Origin: Owenia fusiformis
Taxonomy: Eukaryota; Annelida; Polychaeta; Sabellida; Oweniidae
DNA length: 64,000 nt
Direction of reading: 5' to 3'
Assembly: GCA_903813345.2 (NCBI GenBank)
Contig: CAIIXF020000007.1
Span: forward strand, 17,969,564-18,033,563
Shown: positions 11,401-23,185 of the stretch, piece after piece
Numbering within the stretch: the first letter of the stretch is position 1
Layout: every line of letters starts with the position of its first letter
Notes under the pieces: model-generated
Database searches by the model: none
Seen by the model: only the letters and a program-made list of their open reading frames with translations
Told to the model about the DNA's origin: nothing
Program-made: the position numbers and the translations under genes

Positions 11401-14400
11401 GTGCCAATCAGGAACAAGTAAACCTTTGGGCCATAGGGATTGAAACCTCTGTCTTCACGCGCAGCGACCTCATCGCCCTCGACCCTGAAATCCAGACAAA
11501 GGTAGTTAAAACAGAAGGAGGTCTTAAATCGGCAACACTGGAGCTTCTGTTGGCAATTCAGCAATGTCCCAAGTGTAAGACAATTTCTGATATTTTCGTT
11601 AGAACAAGACAACAAGACGAGAAAATAGACTAGAATCATGTAGATTAATATAAAATGTTGATTTTTATAGAGGCAATATAATAAAATATAATCAATCAAC
11701 AATAATTCCCATGCCCATTTGTAGTTGAGATATGTGAGGAAGGCGTGGCAGATATGGTGATACTCATCGACGAATCTTGCAGTTTGACTGTGCAAGACTT
11801 TGAAGGCATGAAGACCTTTATAACATCTTTGTTACCAATGTTATCAGTCCATCCAAACCTCACCAGAGTTGCTATAGCAACATTTGGGGATACAACAACG
11901 TTGAAGTTCCATCTTAATGAATTTGAAAACCACAATGACATAATCGGCGCAGTTGCACAATTCGAACAGAATTGCGGCGCAACGAACACGAGTGGGGCTA
12001 TTAGATACATGCGTGAACGCATGTTCACAACTGAAAATGGCGACAGGTCCAATATCTCTAACATAGCAATTATCATAACAGACGGTGTATCAACTGTGGA
12101 TGAGAGGTATACAGCGAGAGAAGCACAAATAGCAAGGAGTGAAGGCATCGCTATGTTTATGGTTGGTGTAGGAGCTATGGTTGATACAAAAGTAAGTGTC
12201 ATTTCCAGCAACTTTTTATACTTTTTACTTTATAAACGCATGGGAAAGGCATCTTAGTTCTATATTAGAAAAAAATACGGAAACGCGCTACATTACAATT
12301 ATAACACAAAAGTGCTCGTGTACATGTATGTTATATATCTCAAAATTTTATCATATACAAAAATCTGTACGTTTTTTAGTGGGCTTTGGAAAACCCTTGG
12401 TAGTTTTTATATATTTCTGTTTATGTATTTGTTTGACATTTGTCTTAGAATCGGTGGTACGCTTTATGTGCATATTGATATCAACAGTCGTACCAATTCT
12501 TGTTTAGAAATATTTTCAGTAAATTGTAAGAATATTGCTAAAATAATTGCAATTATCGCAAAATACCAGTGTACTAAAAATTGATTTAAAGTGCTGTAAA
12601 AATAACAAGATATGGAATGAATGAGAAAGGATGTGTGTGAAATAGAGTGAATGTGTAAAAAGAAATCAATATGAAATCAATATATGGTTGGTGTCATCTT
12701 TACATTTACCTTGACGAAATACATATGCACATATACTGAATTATGTAAGTTAATATGACCATTGCTACTTCTTTGAATAACTCTCTGTATAGCGAAATAT
12801 AATTATAGGAGCTAAAACTGATTGCCAGTAAACCCCATGAGAAACATTTGTTCCAAGTTACTGATTACTATGGCCTGATGAGTATTACCAATACATTAGC
12901 ATCAAAGACATGTTACGTACCAGGTAAACCTTTTGTAATGTACCTACAAATCTCGTTTAATATATATTGTGTTTTAATCAATTTACGTGTACTTTAAAGA
13001 ATGTAAATAGTGTTTTTCAATAGATATTTGGGCATAATCTTAATTATATGTTCACTGCAATAATTTCCGTACATTTATGTTCAGACAGAATTTATGGAGA
13101 TTCACATTTTCTGACCTGTTATTGTAAGAAATCAATGTTTTTATGAACTTTTCCTAGTTAATTTGTGTTGTATAATGAATAACAAATCAAATCATCTAGG
13201 GCATAAATATAAAAAGCCAAGTCTTAATTTTAGTGATCTGTGTTAAAAATGAAACATTTTTCATTTGAACATAATAGTTTAGTAAACATGATTTAAATTG
13301 ATCGGCTTTATCCGAGCTCATCTGTATACTATTTCTGTCATATAGGATGTGCATTTGACAAAGTAGATGTCGTGTTTGTGCTAGATGTGTCAGGTAGTCT
13401 TTCCGATGAATCATTTAAACACATGATGCTGTGGGTGGCTAGTTTCGTAGAGGTCTTGGAGGTTGGACCCCACGCTGTTCAGTTTGGTCTTATAACATTC
13501 TCAACAACGGTCAAGATTGATTTCTACCTGAACACATATAGCAATAGGCAAGATGTTCTTGATGCTCTTTCGCAGGTTTGTCATCTCCTTTACATATACT
13601 TTATATCAACTTGTTTTATCCTTTCGTTGTAATATGTTAGTAACAGTTAATGCGTTTATGAACAAATTGTACTGGTAATTTGAAAAGTGAATTAATCGTT
13701 TTAGCCAAAAATAGTGACTGTTTTGCATCTGAAAATCATTGAGTTAGCATTGTTTCTTAACTTAGGCATACTAGTTTTGCCGAAATGATATTTTATCATC
13801 TGTCACTGTGACGTAAATTGTAGGTTGTTATACGCCACTTTTATACTTATTGTACAATAAAACATATTGCGTAACATGTGTGAACGACGTTCCTTTTCTA
13901 AAAGTTAAGTCGAACTGCATTTGGTGTATCTTAAATACACAATTAGTCTATGTAATTACCAGGTACAGCACATGAAGGGAACCACCGATACTAAAGGAGC
14001 TGTTGCTACTATGAGGGACATAATATTCACTGAAAACAATGGGGATAGAGAGGGTATTCTCAATGTTGGTAAGTCTGGTAGGGTGATATACACGAAGCTG
14101 AACATTTCCAAGAGTTGGTGTTTTGAAGCTCCCTCTTTGTCGTCATTTGTGGAATCCATGCACATTTATATGGTTTAATAATATTTCTAATAAGGATCAC
14201 TTTTTGAAAAACCTGCACATTGCGAAAGTTGCATTTTCCTTGCATTCAAATAGGAAAAATAGGAACAATTCCCACGTGTCTTACTTATTATTGAGATACG
14301 TAACCAATTATCATTTCCATTGTGATTTCCAGCCGTTGTACTTACGGATGGTGCAAGCAAGACTGGAGAACCTGGACCAGAAGCATATAAAGCCAAGGAG

Positions 14401-16396
14401 AATGGTATCTATATATTCGCAATCGGGATAGTGACTCCTGAACTCGATAAGGATCAGCTTACTGAAATGAGTAGTGAACCGGAGGAAGTGTTTCTTGTAT
14501 TGGTCAATAGCACTGAGGAATTACTCAAAGGCAATGCCCAGCAGAGAGCTAGTGTCATAAGGTGTAGTCCCCCACCAGGTAATTTATAGACGATTAGATA
14601 CTATTGTGGGATCAACAGTCACTACAATTACTTGGAATTGAGCTTTGGAAAAAGAGAGACTCTGATAAATCAGAATGGTTAGATACCAACGTCTAAGGTT
14701 GTCCCTACTTTGTCTTTGGTCAATGAATGTTGTTTTATGACATAGTCTAATATAGGGGTCTGGATATTTCTAGAATATTTTCTTGTATTTAATGTGGTTT
14801 TGTATTTTGATATCAAGTAACTAATGTTATCTGTTGTTCCAGAGGAGCCTCCAATAGACCCGACTAGTACTGCTCAACCAGTAACAATCCCATCTACGAT
14901 AGCGCCTACTTCTTCTACATCTGCAAGTTTCACAACAAGTAAGTTATGCGACATTTCACCCAAAGTTAAAGAACCATTACCCCAGAATAGGATACAAAAT
15001 CCACAGTTGTAAAGGTATAAACATGTGTGTTGCTCATCTCATCATTGCTAAACATATAGTTTGGTCGCCGTTTTGATATGTTTGAAAAATTTATGCGAGT
15101 ACTGCAATTGTGTCTTCCAGGTTGCCCATATGGGACAGCGGATATCTTCATTATTCTTGGTGTGTCAGGAGAAGAAGTGATCCCTTTCCTGAGGGATATC
15201 ATCATGGATCTTGATATTGGCAACTACTCAACAAACATTGCTGTCATTACTTTTAATAATTCAAGCCCACATACAGAGATACATCTCTCTGAGTATACAT
15301 CAAAAGCAGATATTCTTAATGCCATTGATGCATTTCCAACAATGGTTCAGGGAGATAAAATATTATCGGAAGCTCTCGAAGAAGTTTTTCGAAGTAAAGC
15401 CACTAGAAAAAAGTTTAGGGATCACTTTCCCAGTATATGTGTCATATTTGCAGATCACACGTTGCAAATGGGAACAAATATTTTACAAATAAGTGAAACT
15501 CTTCATGAAAATGGCACAGAAATAGTTTTGGTTAAAGTAGGAGATCCTCCCATTGAAATTGATGCAATTATTAAGCAGAAAGATGTTTTATATACGCTGG
15601 ATGGATTTACAGAACTCCACGAAATATCCAAGAATATAACTGAAAATGTTTGCAGACAAAGATCAGGTGAGAAACATGCTTTCGTTTTTTGTATATCCTG
15701 ATCTATACATATGTTCAATCCTGAAGAAATTCAAATAATTGGGAATACCACGTTATCAGATGCTCAAAAGTATTTAAACATTCGAATCGATATATTCTGA
15801 ATTATCCTATCCATTTTTATTCTTTTTCAGCATGTCCAGCCTCATCAGCTGGATTAGATATAGCACTTCTTCTCGATACGTCATCTAGTGTTGAGGAAGG
15901 GACTCTTTTAGATGCAATATACAGTGCAAAACAATTAACAAAGTTGTTACCAGAAACTTATAGAGTTGGGGTTATAACTTTCAGTGACACAGCAGAAGTG
16001 CAGTTTTATTTAACGTCGTATACATCAACTGAAAATATCACGGAAGCCATATCACAAATCCAAGCATCACCAGGTGCGACAAACATAGCTGCTGCTTTCA
16101 CTTCACTTGGGGATATATTCAACATTGCTAATGGGGATAGTGAGTTGAATCCTAATGTAGCTGTGCTTATGTCAGATGGTGTTGCAACAGTTGATACAGA
16201 ACTTACATACACATATGCTCAATACCATAAAGACAGCAATGTCAGAGTAATATCTCTAGGAATAGGACCAGCCATCGACGTTCAAAGTCTTGAAGCACTC
16301 GCATCTGGTAGCTTGGATGTAATACTAGCCACAGATGCTGTAAATCTGCGCCAAGCAACGATTCATTTAGCTCTTAAACTTTGTAACAAATTGTAA
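8499..16396 (+). CDS. Secreted protein with five von Willebrand factor A domains
   Basis: Eleven coding exons: 8499-8736, 10798-11133, 11338-11574, 11725-12191, 12809-12923, 13346-13575, 13963-14068, 14333-14578, 14843-14938, 15121-15666, 15831-16396. They total 3183 nt, an exact 1060-residue frame, with phase-1 borders between modules. Residues 1-28 look like a signal peptide (hydrophobic ILLLAILVF), then a furin-like RKKRQ near residue 55. VWA1 (about 80-268) and VWA4 (691-872) have lost the metal-ion motif (DNSDN; GVSGE). VWA2 (271-464, DESCS), VWA3 (465-658, DVSGS) and VWA5 (873-1058, DTSSS) keep DxSxS plus the downstream T and D (for example TDG). Exon 9 encodes a Pro/Ser/Thr-rich linker. 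No transmembrane segment follows, so it is likely an extracellular or matrix protein of the matrilin/collagen-VI-like class, binding ligands through divalent cations. The orthologue is not known. Confidence 0.9.
9060..9990 (-). mobile_element. LINE fragment in intron 1 of the VWA gene
   Basis: Minus-strand open frame 9195-9791 (198 residues) has the features of the post-polymerase C-terminus of a non-LTR retrotransposon ORF2: KVRTYRLHK, LTRFQRRAIAQLRSG, LKLETGRYTNIP, then a CLCG...E.EIHFVIEC zinc-binding motif. The polymerase core is absent. A tail with 'aataaataataaataca' on the minus strand (about 9060-9090) fits the 3' end. The insertion is antisense to the host gene and lies wholly within its first intron, so it need not affect the protein. 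A frame overlapping it at 9719-9988 is probably more of the same element. Confidence 0.72.
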
Positions 16397-16476
16397 AAGA
16401 TGTATGTTCATATTGTCAGAAAACACGATGTGTATTTGGTAATAAAGGTATATTTTGATAATTTTGAATCCAAAAA

Positions 16477-16487
16477 AATAAAATAAA
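16477..16487 (+). terminator. Polyadenylation signals of the VWA gene
   Basis: Two overlapping AATAAA hexamers, about 85 bp after the stop codon, plus an earlier AATAAA at 16441. They fit the 3' end of the VWA transcript. Confidence 0.6.
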
Positions 16488-16499
16488 GATTGCTTCTGT

Positions 16500-17755
16500 A
16501 AATAGATGTCGTTTTTATATAACATATTTAAAAATTTGCTACAAAATATATTTTTACCAGGGCTCTTTGTTTTTACATTTATTTCACGACCAATTAATGG
16601 TGAAATTCTTAGGTTTTGTGAACGGTGTATGTATCTTATCTTCATTTGGAGTTTGTAGCAAACCTTTACAGTTTTGTAACCATTTGCAGGTATTGGCATT
16701 TTTGCCAAAAATAGCTGATCCTGGATATTTACCATTTGAAAATCCAAATCCAAATCAGGCCCTCCCTCACAACACACAATTAATAGGAAATCATGCCCAA
16801 GTGAGAACAGAAAAAGGCTTAAAATACTCAGACTCGCATTTTTATACTACTCCTAGTATTGTAGACGATTTCTAATATTTTGGGATGACTTTTTCAAAAG
16901 TTATTTATGTTTAATCAAATCAGGTAAGGCCAAATAAGAGTATTATCCAAAGATGATGCAGGTATATAATTGGATACAAGGTTTCTCATAGAACTTATCA
17001 ACTTTTCCCAAATGACGAAAATATCACGGAAATTTAATTTGCGTAAAGACAATATAAAAGGTCAAACAAGTCCCTGATGATGGTGAAGATATTAAGAAAT
17101 ATATTTTCTGGTAATATGGGTACAGTCCTTACATATCTGGATTGCAAGAGAACATGCATGTTACGTTTTATTAAAGTATTTGATATAAATATCTATATAC
17201 AGTCTCATGAATAAACTGTAATTGTAAAAAGCATATGCACTTTCATGTAAACTGAACTAAAATCAGAATATAAAAAAACAATTATAATCGTTAAACATGA
17301 GAAGCACAGGCAAAACAATTGATACGTATTTCGCTTCTCTCACTGCTCTTCACTTTTAATTTGGTTTGTAGCACTATCGAATTATCGAAATTCACTTAAA
17401 CTGTTTAATACCTGTATTGTATAATTTACCTTCATTTCCTAAGTGACAATAGCTGGTCTGTCAAGTGGTCTCCAGACATTAGCTCTCTGGCGACATGAAA
17501 CGCTTTGGAACCTCTTTTATTCAGGATTTATAGGTATTTGCAAGAGGAGGCAGTTTATCGTTGAACTCACAATTGACTCATCTGACCACTCCCTTTGTGT
17601 TTGATTAAAATTCTACCAATATATGAGCTAAACATATTTAGTACCAATCACATGTTTTATTCGATATTTAACATATTGTTTATAAATAATTGATGTGAAA
17701 TAAATATATGTGAAGATAAACCTCCCGATCAGACGCCCATTTTTACAGATAAATA
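16500..17755. other. Gene-free stretch
   Basis: AT-rich intergenic DNA after the VWA gene. A 102-codon open frame at 16567-16875 has no splice context, signal or family motif and is not called. No element ends were recognised. Confidence 0.4.
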
Positions 17756-18028
17756 AGGGTTATGTGCTGGGAGGTTTTAGATATGGGGTTTATCCAGAGG
17801 GAGATATGCATATCTACCTGAGGGACCGTAGGAACCGAAGGTAGATGTGCATATCTCACGAGGGATGAACCCAATATCCAAACCGACCGTACATAACTGC
17901 TTTATCCTGTACCAAGTAGAGTTTTCAGGGGCATATGGCCATTTCAATAGTACAAGGTGTAAAAATAAACAAATCATTCATATGCAAAGTCATTTTATTG
18001 CATACCCACTTTTAAATTTTAAATACTA

Positions 18029-18612
18029 TAAGTTATTCAATGGTTCGAGTGAAATACAGAAAATATTCTTCCCGAGAAGGTCGTATTTCACGATGCGCTA
18101 GCAGAGTGAAATACAGACGTTCAAGGGAAGAATATTTTCTGTATTTCACAAGATATCATTGAATAACGATTTTATTCCATGATTACCCATATGAAACTCG
18201 CCTAAATCAAGTCCGTTGGCTCGGGGCCGGAGAAACAGATCAACCTTCTCACCTCAGAGATTTTTAATCGATATTCCTTCAAAATCTTTATGGCCTTGTT
18301 GTTTGCTTTTTGTTTGCGTGTTTTATCTTAAAATTATTGATTGTGGTGATCACAGTATACGTTTCTGATATTTGAATCAGATATTTATAGCAAAATTCAA
18401 AGATAAGCATGCGTTGGTGTAAAGTAATCGCCATTGATTTTTTTTCAGTAACAGTCATATCCTGGATGGAAATCTGGGGCGTTGGGATACTGGACCGTAT
18501 CCCAACGCTGACGTCATTGACACTGGAAAGTGCGTGTACATACAGAATATATTTAAGTCACGTGGACCAATCAGATTGCAGGGAATTTCACCATCATGGA
18601 ATAAATTGATAA
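18029..18612. mobile_element. Hairpin-headed inverted-repeat element, copy 3 (nested)
   Basis: The head palindrome (18029-18168) has arms with GAAATACAG / CTGTATTTC and AATATTCTTCCC / GGGAAGAATATT, closed outside by AGTTATTCAATG / CATTGAATAAC. The inverted pair is TTATTCCATGATTAC (18172) and ATCATGGAATAAA (18592). A perfect hairpin with 12-bp arms and a 6-base loop (18479-18508, GCGTTGGGATAC arm) lies near the right repeat, matching the second-hairpin position of the other copies. Confidence 0.68.
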
Positions 18613-18639
18613 CTTTTTGAAATACTAAAGTGTTGTTTA

Positions 18640-18815
18640 ACAATGTAACAAAAGGATAAATGTATCCAAAAAATTGAAAAAAGTAAAAAAAATGTGAAAA
18701 CAATTTTTTTAAATATGAATTTTTTTTTAAATTAAAAAAAATTGAAAAAAAATTTTGAAAAAAATGTTGAAAAGAAATTTTGAAAAAATAATTTTTTTTA
18801 AAAATGTGAAGTGAA
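18640..18815. repeat. A/T low-complexity tract
   Basis: Runs of A and T with short 'aaaaaattg' and 'ttttttaaat' units. It has no coding content and lies inside hairpin-element copy 2. Confidence 0.6.
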
Positions 18816-18957
18816 ATTACCGGAAGCGGGAAGATATGCACCGAAGCGGGAGATATGGCGGGACATATGGAGGTTCTGGATATTGAAACCTCAAAATCAA
18901 GATACGGGATATATCTTACCAACTTATCTCCCTAAAACTCTACTTGGCATAGGATAA

Positions 18958-19770
18958 TGACATACATCCCGCCAACTCAAGCACAACAAATATCAACATC
19001 TGATTTTTTCACGAAGCCCAGAAAAGGGATGGCAAAAGGGGCTGTTTTCCAAGCTTCGCCTTAAGTATCAGTGTTCAAAGACATTGTTAGAATCGTGTTC
19101 CGGGAAGCATTTGGTGTTTTTACAATAGAAGACTCTTTCTGGGAAGGCATACACCATACAGGCCATACGAAACTAGGGCTAGGCTGTGATTTGACAGAAA
19201 CTTGACTTTCAAATGTCAATTTATTTGTGTATAAAAACCAAATACAAATACAATTATGTCAACTAGATCTGTACACAAATATGTCGGCATCCTTGAAATT
19301 AAAAGCATGTTTGTCTGTCAGTGTTAATCGTGCTCTGAATTGTGATTTGCACAAAATTATTGGGTGGAGAATATGTTGTTATAATATGCACGATGAATTG
19401 TTTAACTTGAAAGTGGAGTACATTTGCAAATACAAAAATTTAATTTTTAGCAATTGTCTGATTTTTCGTATATGTTTTTAATAATCCCGTTTCAAATGTT
19501 TTGATTAATGCAAACGATTTGGTCCTGCACTTATCCAAGTGATATTTTGAAATATTTTGTTTTTAAATAAAATAAAATCGAGACGCATATATATATAAAA
19601 AAATCATAGTTTGATCGGTATCAAGATTCGTATAAAGATGGTAAAACGTTAAAACAGAAATGGAGGCCGTTTGCAACAATTACGTATTGTATCAAAACTG
19701 GCTCCAAAAAATCCTTCAGAAGAATAATTGATTCCATTGCATTGGGTTGTTTATTTTGTTCAATCATTAA
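18958..19770. other. Gene-free stretch
   Basis: No gene or element boundary recognised. An 84-codon open frame at 19227-19481 has no supporting motif. Confidence 0.35.
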
Positions 19771-20343
19771 CACCCTTGGTATACGCAGCTAACGAAAATT
19801 GACCGGTACGGGTCAAAAGCTGGACCGGTACGGGTTAACGGTTTTATTTGAATTTAAAATAGCCATAACTTGCTCAATATTGACTTCCTCGTGTCTAATT
19901 TGAAATATGATGCCTCCCAATGCTTTTAAGTGCCCCAATTTTTTACAGATTTTTAAACGGACCAAAACTCTCTAAATGCGCATTTATGCTCTTTTCTCTC
20001 GAGAACGACTGTCTCATTTTCACGATAACTTTTATTTAGTACTTCTAACATATAAGATCTATTTTTCCCCATCAAGGTATGATGTAAATGACATGCTATT
20101 TACATCTTGTGAGTTTCAATGACGCGCGTTTGATTTTATAAAAAATGCCAAACTTTGTGACAAACAATTTTATCCTGCTTGCAGCGAGAAGACGGACCGG
20201 TTCGGGGCAATCTGCTTGCAGCGAGAAGACGGACCGGTTCGGGGCAATAGCTGATGAAATTCTCAAATAAAACCGTTAACCCGTACCGGTCCAGCTTTTG
20301 ACCCGTTCCGGTCAATTTTCGTTAGCTGCGTATACCAAGGGTG
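19771..20343. mobile_element. MITE with 90-bp inverted repeats, ATTAA-flanked
   Basis: A 573-bp element. Inverted ends start CACCCTTGGTATACGCAGCT and continue for about 90 bp through a GACCGGTACGGGT segment that itself occurs twice in each arm. It is flanked by ATTAA at 19766-19770 and 20344-20348, so the target duplication is either ATTAA or TTAA. Near the right arm a 37-bp unit containing GACGGACCGGTTCGGGGCAA is tandemly duplicated (about 20177-20250). It has no open frame of note. Superfamily uncertain; a TTAA target would suggest piggyBac-like, but the termini are not typical. Confidence 0.78.
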
Positions 20344-20425
20344 ATTAAGCAGCTTTAAAGTCAAAAAGGAAATTGTGCAAATTATTGATATTTCTTGGTC
20401 AAACGTCATGTTCCGCTCTTAACCA

Positions 20426-22612
20426 ATAGATGCACCCCACGTTATGAGTGTGGACAACTTCTTCTTGAAGCTATGATGAAATGTGTCGACAAAGTCTCCA
20501 AAAAATGTATCGTGCTGATACCTCGCTAGTTAAAACAATAGTTTTTGTATATTTTATACTCATGGTTAAGTTGGTTAAGTTTGGTTGTGTTCTTATAGCA
20601 AAGGATAGGTATCGATATGGCGAATTCAACAATGTTTTTCTCTTAAACCAATTATTGAAAACATTCTGTAAAAAACACGGTCTTTTGTGTAATGTTGACT
20701 GATTGGCAACAATTTAATGCAAAAGTTATATATATATATTGTATATAACTGTTTTTATTAACATTTTTGTTTTTTAATGCAATGGCCTTCAGGACTGTCA
20801 ATAGATGGCGAAAAATTCAGTAGGTTTAGTAGCATACTTTAACATGTAAAAAAATGTTCCAAAAATCTCCCAAGATAAATTTTATTGAAAATATCCAAAT
20901 CTTCTAATTTTGGATCTTAAAACATGTTTGTAAATAATGATGAAGAAAAATATTATATTTATTTGATATTTGTAGAGAATTTGAAGTTTCAAAACAGCAA
21001 ACCAATGGACCAGTTGTGGAGAACAACTTAGTAGTTAACTGCCATCTATACGAGTCCTGGCTCCCATTGTTTTTTTGTTCCTTTCTACCAATTCTTGAGA
21101 ATGAAATAAAATGTCTTTCCGAACCTTGTTGGAACAAAATAGCATATACAACATTTTCTTAGACCTCTCAATATTATTGATTTTACAAAAAGTATGCAAA
21201 GACGTGTCGCAAAAAGGTGGCGCATTTGTTTTTGAAGGGTATCGCGTGAATGTAACTTTGATTCCCTGGATTATAAGATAATATTCTAATTAAAGTTATA
21301 TATAATTTTAAAGCTGTTTCGATGAAGATTTTAGATCAACTACACTCCGTTGACATTTTTTGCGCGTTCCTTTTAAAAAAAGAGTTTTTTACCAAAACAT
21401 CTGGCAAATATCCCATGTTGACACGTTACATTTTGAATTATTTTTCGTCTTTAAACGCTCATAACTCAAACAATATATGACTATTATACTTATTTTTCGT
21501 CTTGATAAAGGTAGATGGAAGTTTTATTTCAAAGGATGAATTTTAGTAAGCGTCCCATATTGTGACGTCATAGAGTCTGAAAAATAGAATCTGTTGACAG
21601 CGACCTTTTTTGCTCATTTTTTGGTACCTTCAACTTTTCAGGTGTACATTAAACAAAAAATACGAGATCAATTTTTAATAAATCATACATGATTATTTTG
21701 CTCCTAAACTCTAGTTTATTAATAGATAGTTGATTTTGTTCACAAAAGTATGTGTTTTCTGTTGTATGTGGAAAAGTGGAGGACGAAAGGTTGTCAAAAT
21801 TCATTAAAATAGGGCTAATTTACGCCATTCGCCTATTTTCAAGCACAGCAACACGTATATTTATTTCACCTAAAATATCGATTGATTCGTGTTTTATGGT
21901 GCTCCTAGCCCATTAACAATATATATATGATATCAGAGTTATTCATCTAAAATGTTTTGAGATATAGAGGTAAATGTGGAGGACGAAAGGATTTTCATGT
22001 GTGTACATTTTTCTCAAAAACGTCACATTCTATCATGTTAAAAGCGAGGATCCTCTGGATTACGCCACAAAATGTGTAACAATGCGTGCGCGAGCTTTTT
22101 GCGACACGTCAAAACAACCCCCTCCCCCAAATTAGATTTTAAAAAATTAAGATAAACCTTTTATTTCATTAACAAGATACTTAACCAAACTTTCCTTTTG
22201 TACAATTACAATATTGAGAGACCTAAACAAAATGTCGTTTTGTTCCAATGAGGTTCGGATAGATATTTCATTTCATTCCGAACATATGATACCAAGAACA
22301 AAAGAAGTGTCTGATGTTTTTTCTAAAACAATGTAGAGAAAAGTACATCCAAAAGATGACCATTAAACTGACGATGTGTCAAATTTTCAGAATGTTTTGA
22401 TGATCGACTGGTTTAAGAGAAGCGTGTGTTCAAAAAGTTCACCATATCGATATCACTCCTTTACTTGCTTAGTACGTAAGGAATATGCAAAAAATATTGT
22501 TTTAATTAGTGGGGTATCAATACGAAACATTTTTGGGGGGTTTGTCCACACATTTCATCATATCATAGCTTCAAGAAGTTGACCACACTCATAACAGGGG
22601 GTGAGATGTATT
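20426..22612. mobile_element. Large fold-back (palindromic) element, about 2.2 kb
   Basis: Two long arms in opposite orientation. 20426-20700 pairs with about 22350-22612 (shared GTTATGAGTGTGG, GAAGCTATGAT, GATGAAATGTGT and TCTCTTAAACCA). 21090-21240 pairs with about 22060-22290 (shared GACGTGTCGCAAAAAG, AGACCTCTCAATATT, GGAACAAAA). The left arm is longer, so it holds extra or unpaired sequence. The centre has two copies of 'gtggaggacgaaagg'. No protein is recognised in it. It is probably a fold-back type DNA transposon. Confidence 0.65.
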
Positions 22613-23110
22613 TCGCATGCAAGAAAAGATTTCACTTAATACATAACAACAACAGGTCGGCGCGGAGCATGAGAATGGTTACAAAACAGATACTTAACGG
22701 TTTCCTTTATTACAAACTTCCATTACAACCACCTGCTAAACATGTTCCAAATCAAAAAATATTAAACTCAGTTAGCCCGGCCCACCAATCCCCGCCATAT
22801 CGGTTTAAAGGGCAAGACACAATAAAAGCAAAACGAATAAGTAGGATGCATTACTGTATTTGTTGAAAGGGAGACTCAACGGTAAAGGAGGTTAGGTTGA
22901 CGGAATTTTATATAAACCTGTGTTACTATATTATTGTAAATTGATACATATGTGCTGCTAATAGAGATAGAATATAGTTTGGTCCCGGTGGGATTACTGC
23001 GCCAGGCATCGATACACCACGCGCTCTTCACTGACTTGCTAATTGATTGGGAAGAAGTTAATGAAAGCTCTCTGATACGTAGACTTGCCAACGTGGGTGT
23101 GCTCACAGTT
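22613..23110. other. Gene-free stretch upstream of the peptide gene
   Basis: No coding region supported. A 95-codon open frame (22579-22866) has no motif. The segment may contain promoter-proximal elements for the peptide gene, but none was recognised apart from the TATA-like site listed separately. Confidence 0.35.
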
Positions 23111-23117
23111 ACAGATC

Positions 23118-23185
23118 ATATATAGGACTCCTGAAGTATAGAACTTTCGGAACTCTATCCTCCATCCTTTTTGGGCATCATCAAA
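23118..23185 (+). promoter_or_regulatory. Possible TATA box and 5' untranslated exon of the AxWLPT precursor
   Basis: TATATA at 23119-23124 precedes, by a conventional distance, a short stretch ending in a strong splice donor (AAA|GTAAGTAG at 23186). The next plus-strand acceptor with a start codon just behind it is at 27883. This fits a non-coding first exon, as is common in peptide-hormone genes, but it is inference and would need transcript data. Confidence 0.3.

Larger units (their letters stand above)
17756..18957. mobile_element. Hairpin-headed inverted-repeat element, copy 2 (host of a nested copy)
   Basis: The head palindrome (17756-17900) has outer arms AAGGGTTATGTGCTGGGAGG and CCGACCGTACATAACTG, inner GATATGGGGTT / AACCCAATATC, and a loop rich in GAGGGACCGTAGG. 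The inverted pair follows: TTATCCTGTACCAAGTAGAG at 17901 and its near-complement CTCTACTTGGCATAGGATAA at 18939. GC-rich repeats of 'agcgggaagatat' type lie near the right repeat (about 18825-18870). A second element of the same architecture is nested at 18029-18612. Non-coding. Confidence 0.7.

Noticed and set aside
11361-12211. Minus-strand frames of 144 and 171 codons over VWA exons
   Set aside because: Complement of exons 3 and 4 of the VWA gene, whose plus-strand frames, splice sites and domain motifs are clear.
16567-16875. 102-codon plus-strand open frame
   Set aside because: No signal peptide, domain or splice context, and it follows the VWA polyadenylation signals.
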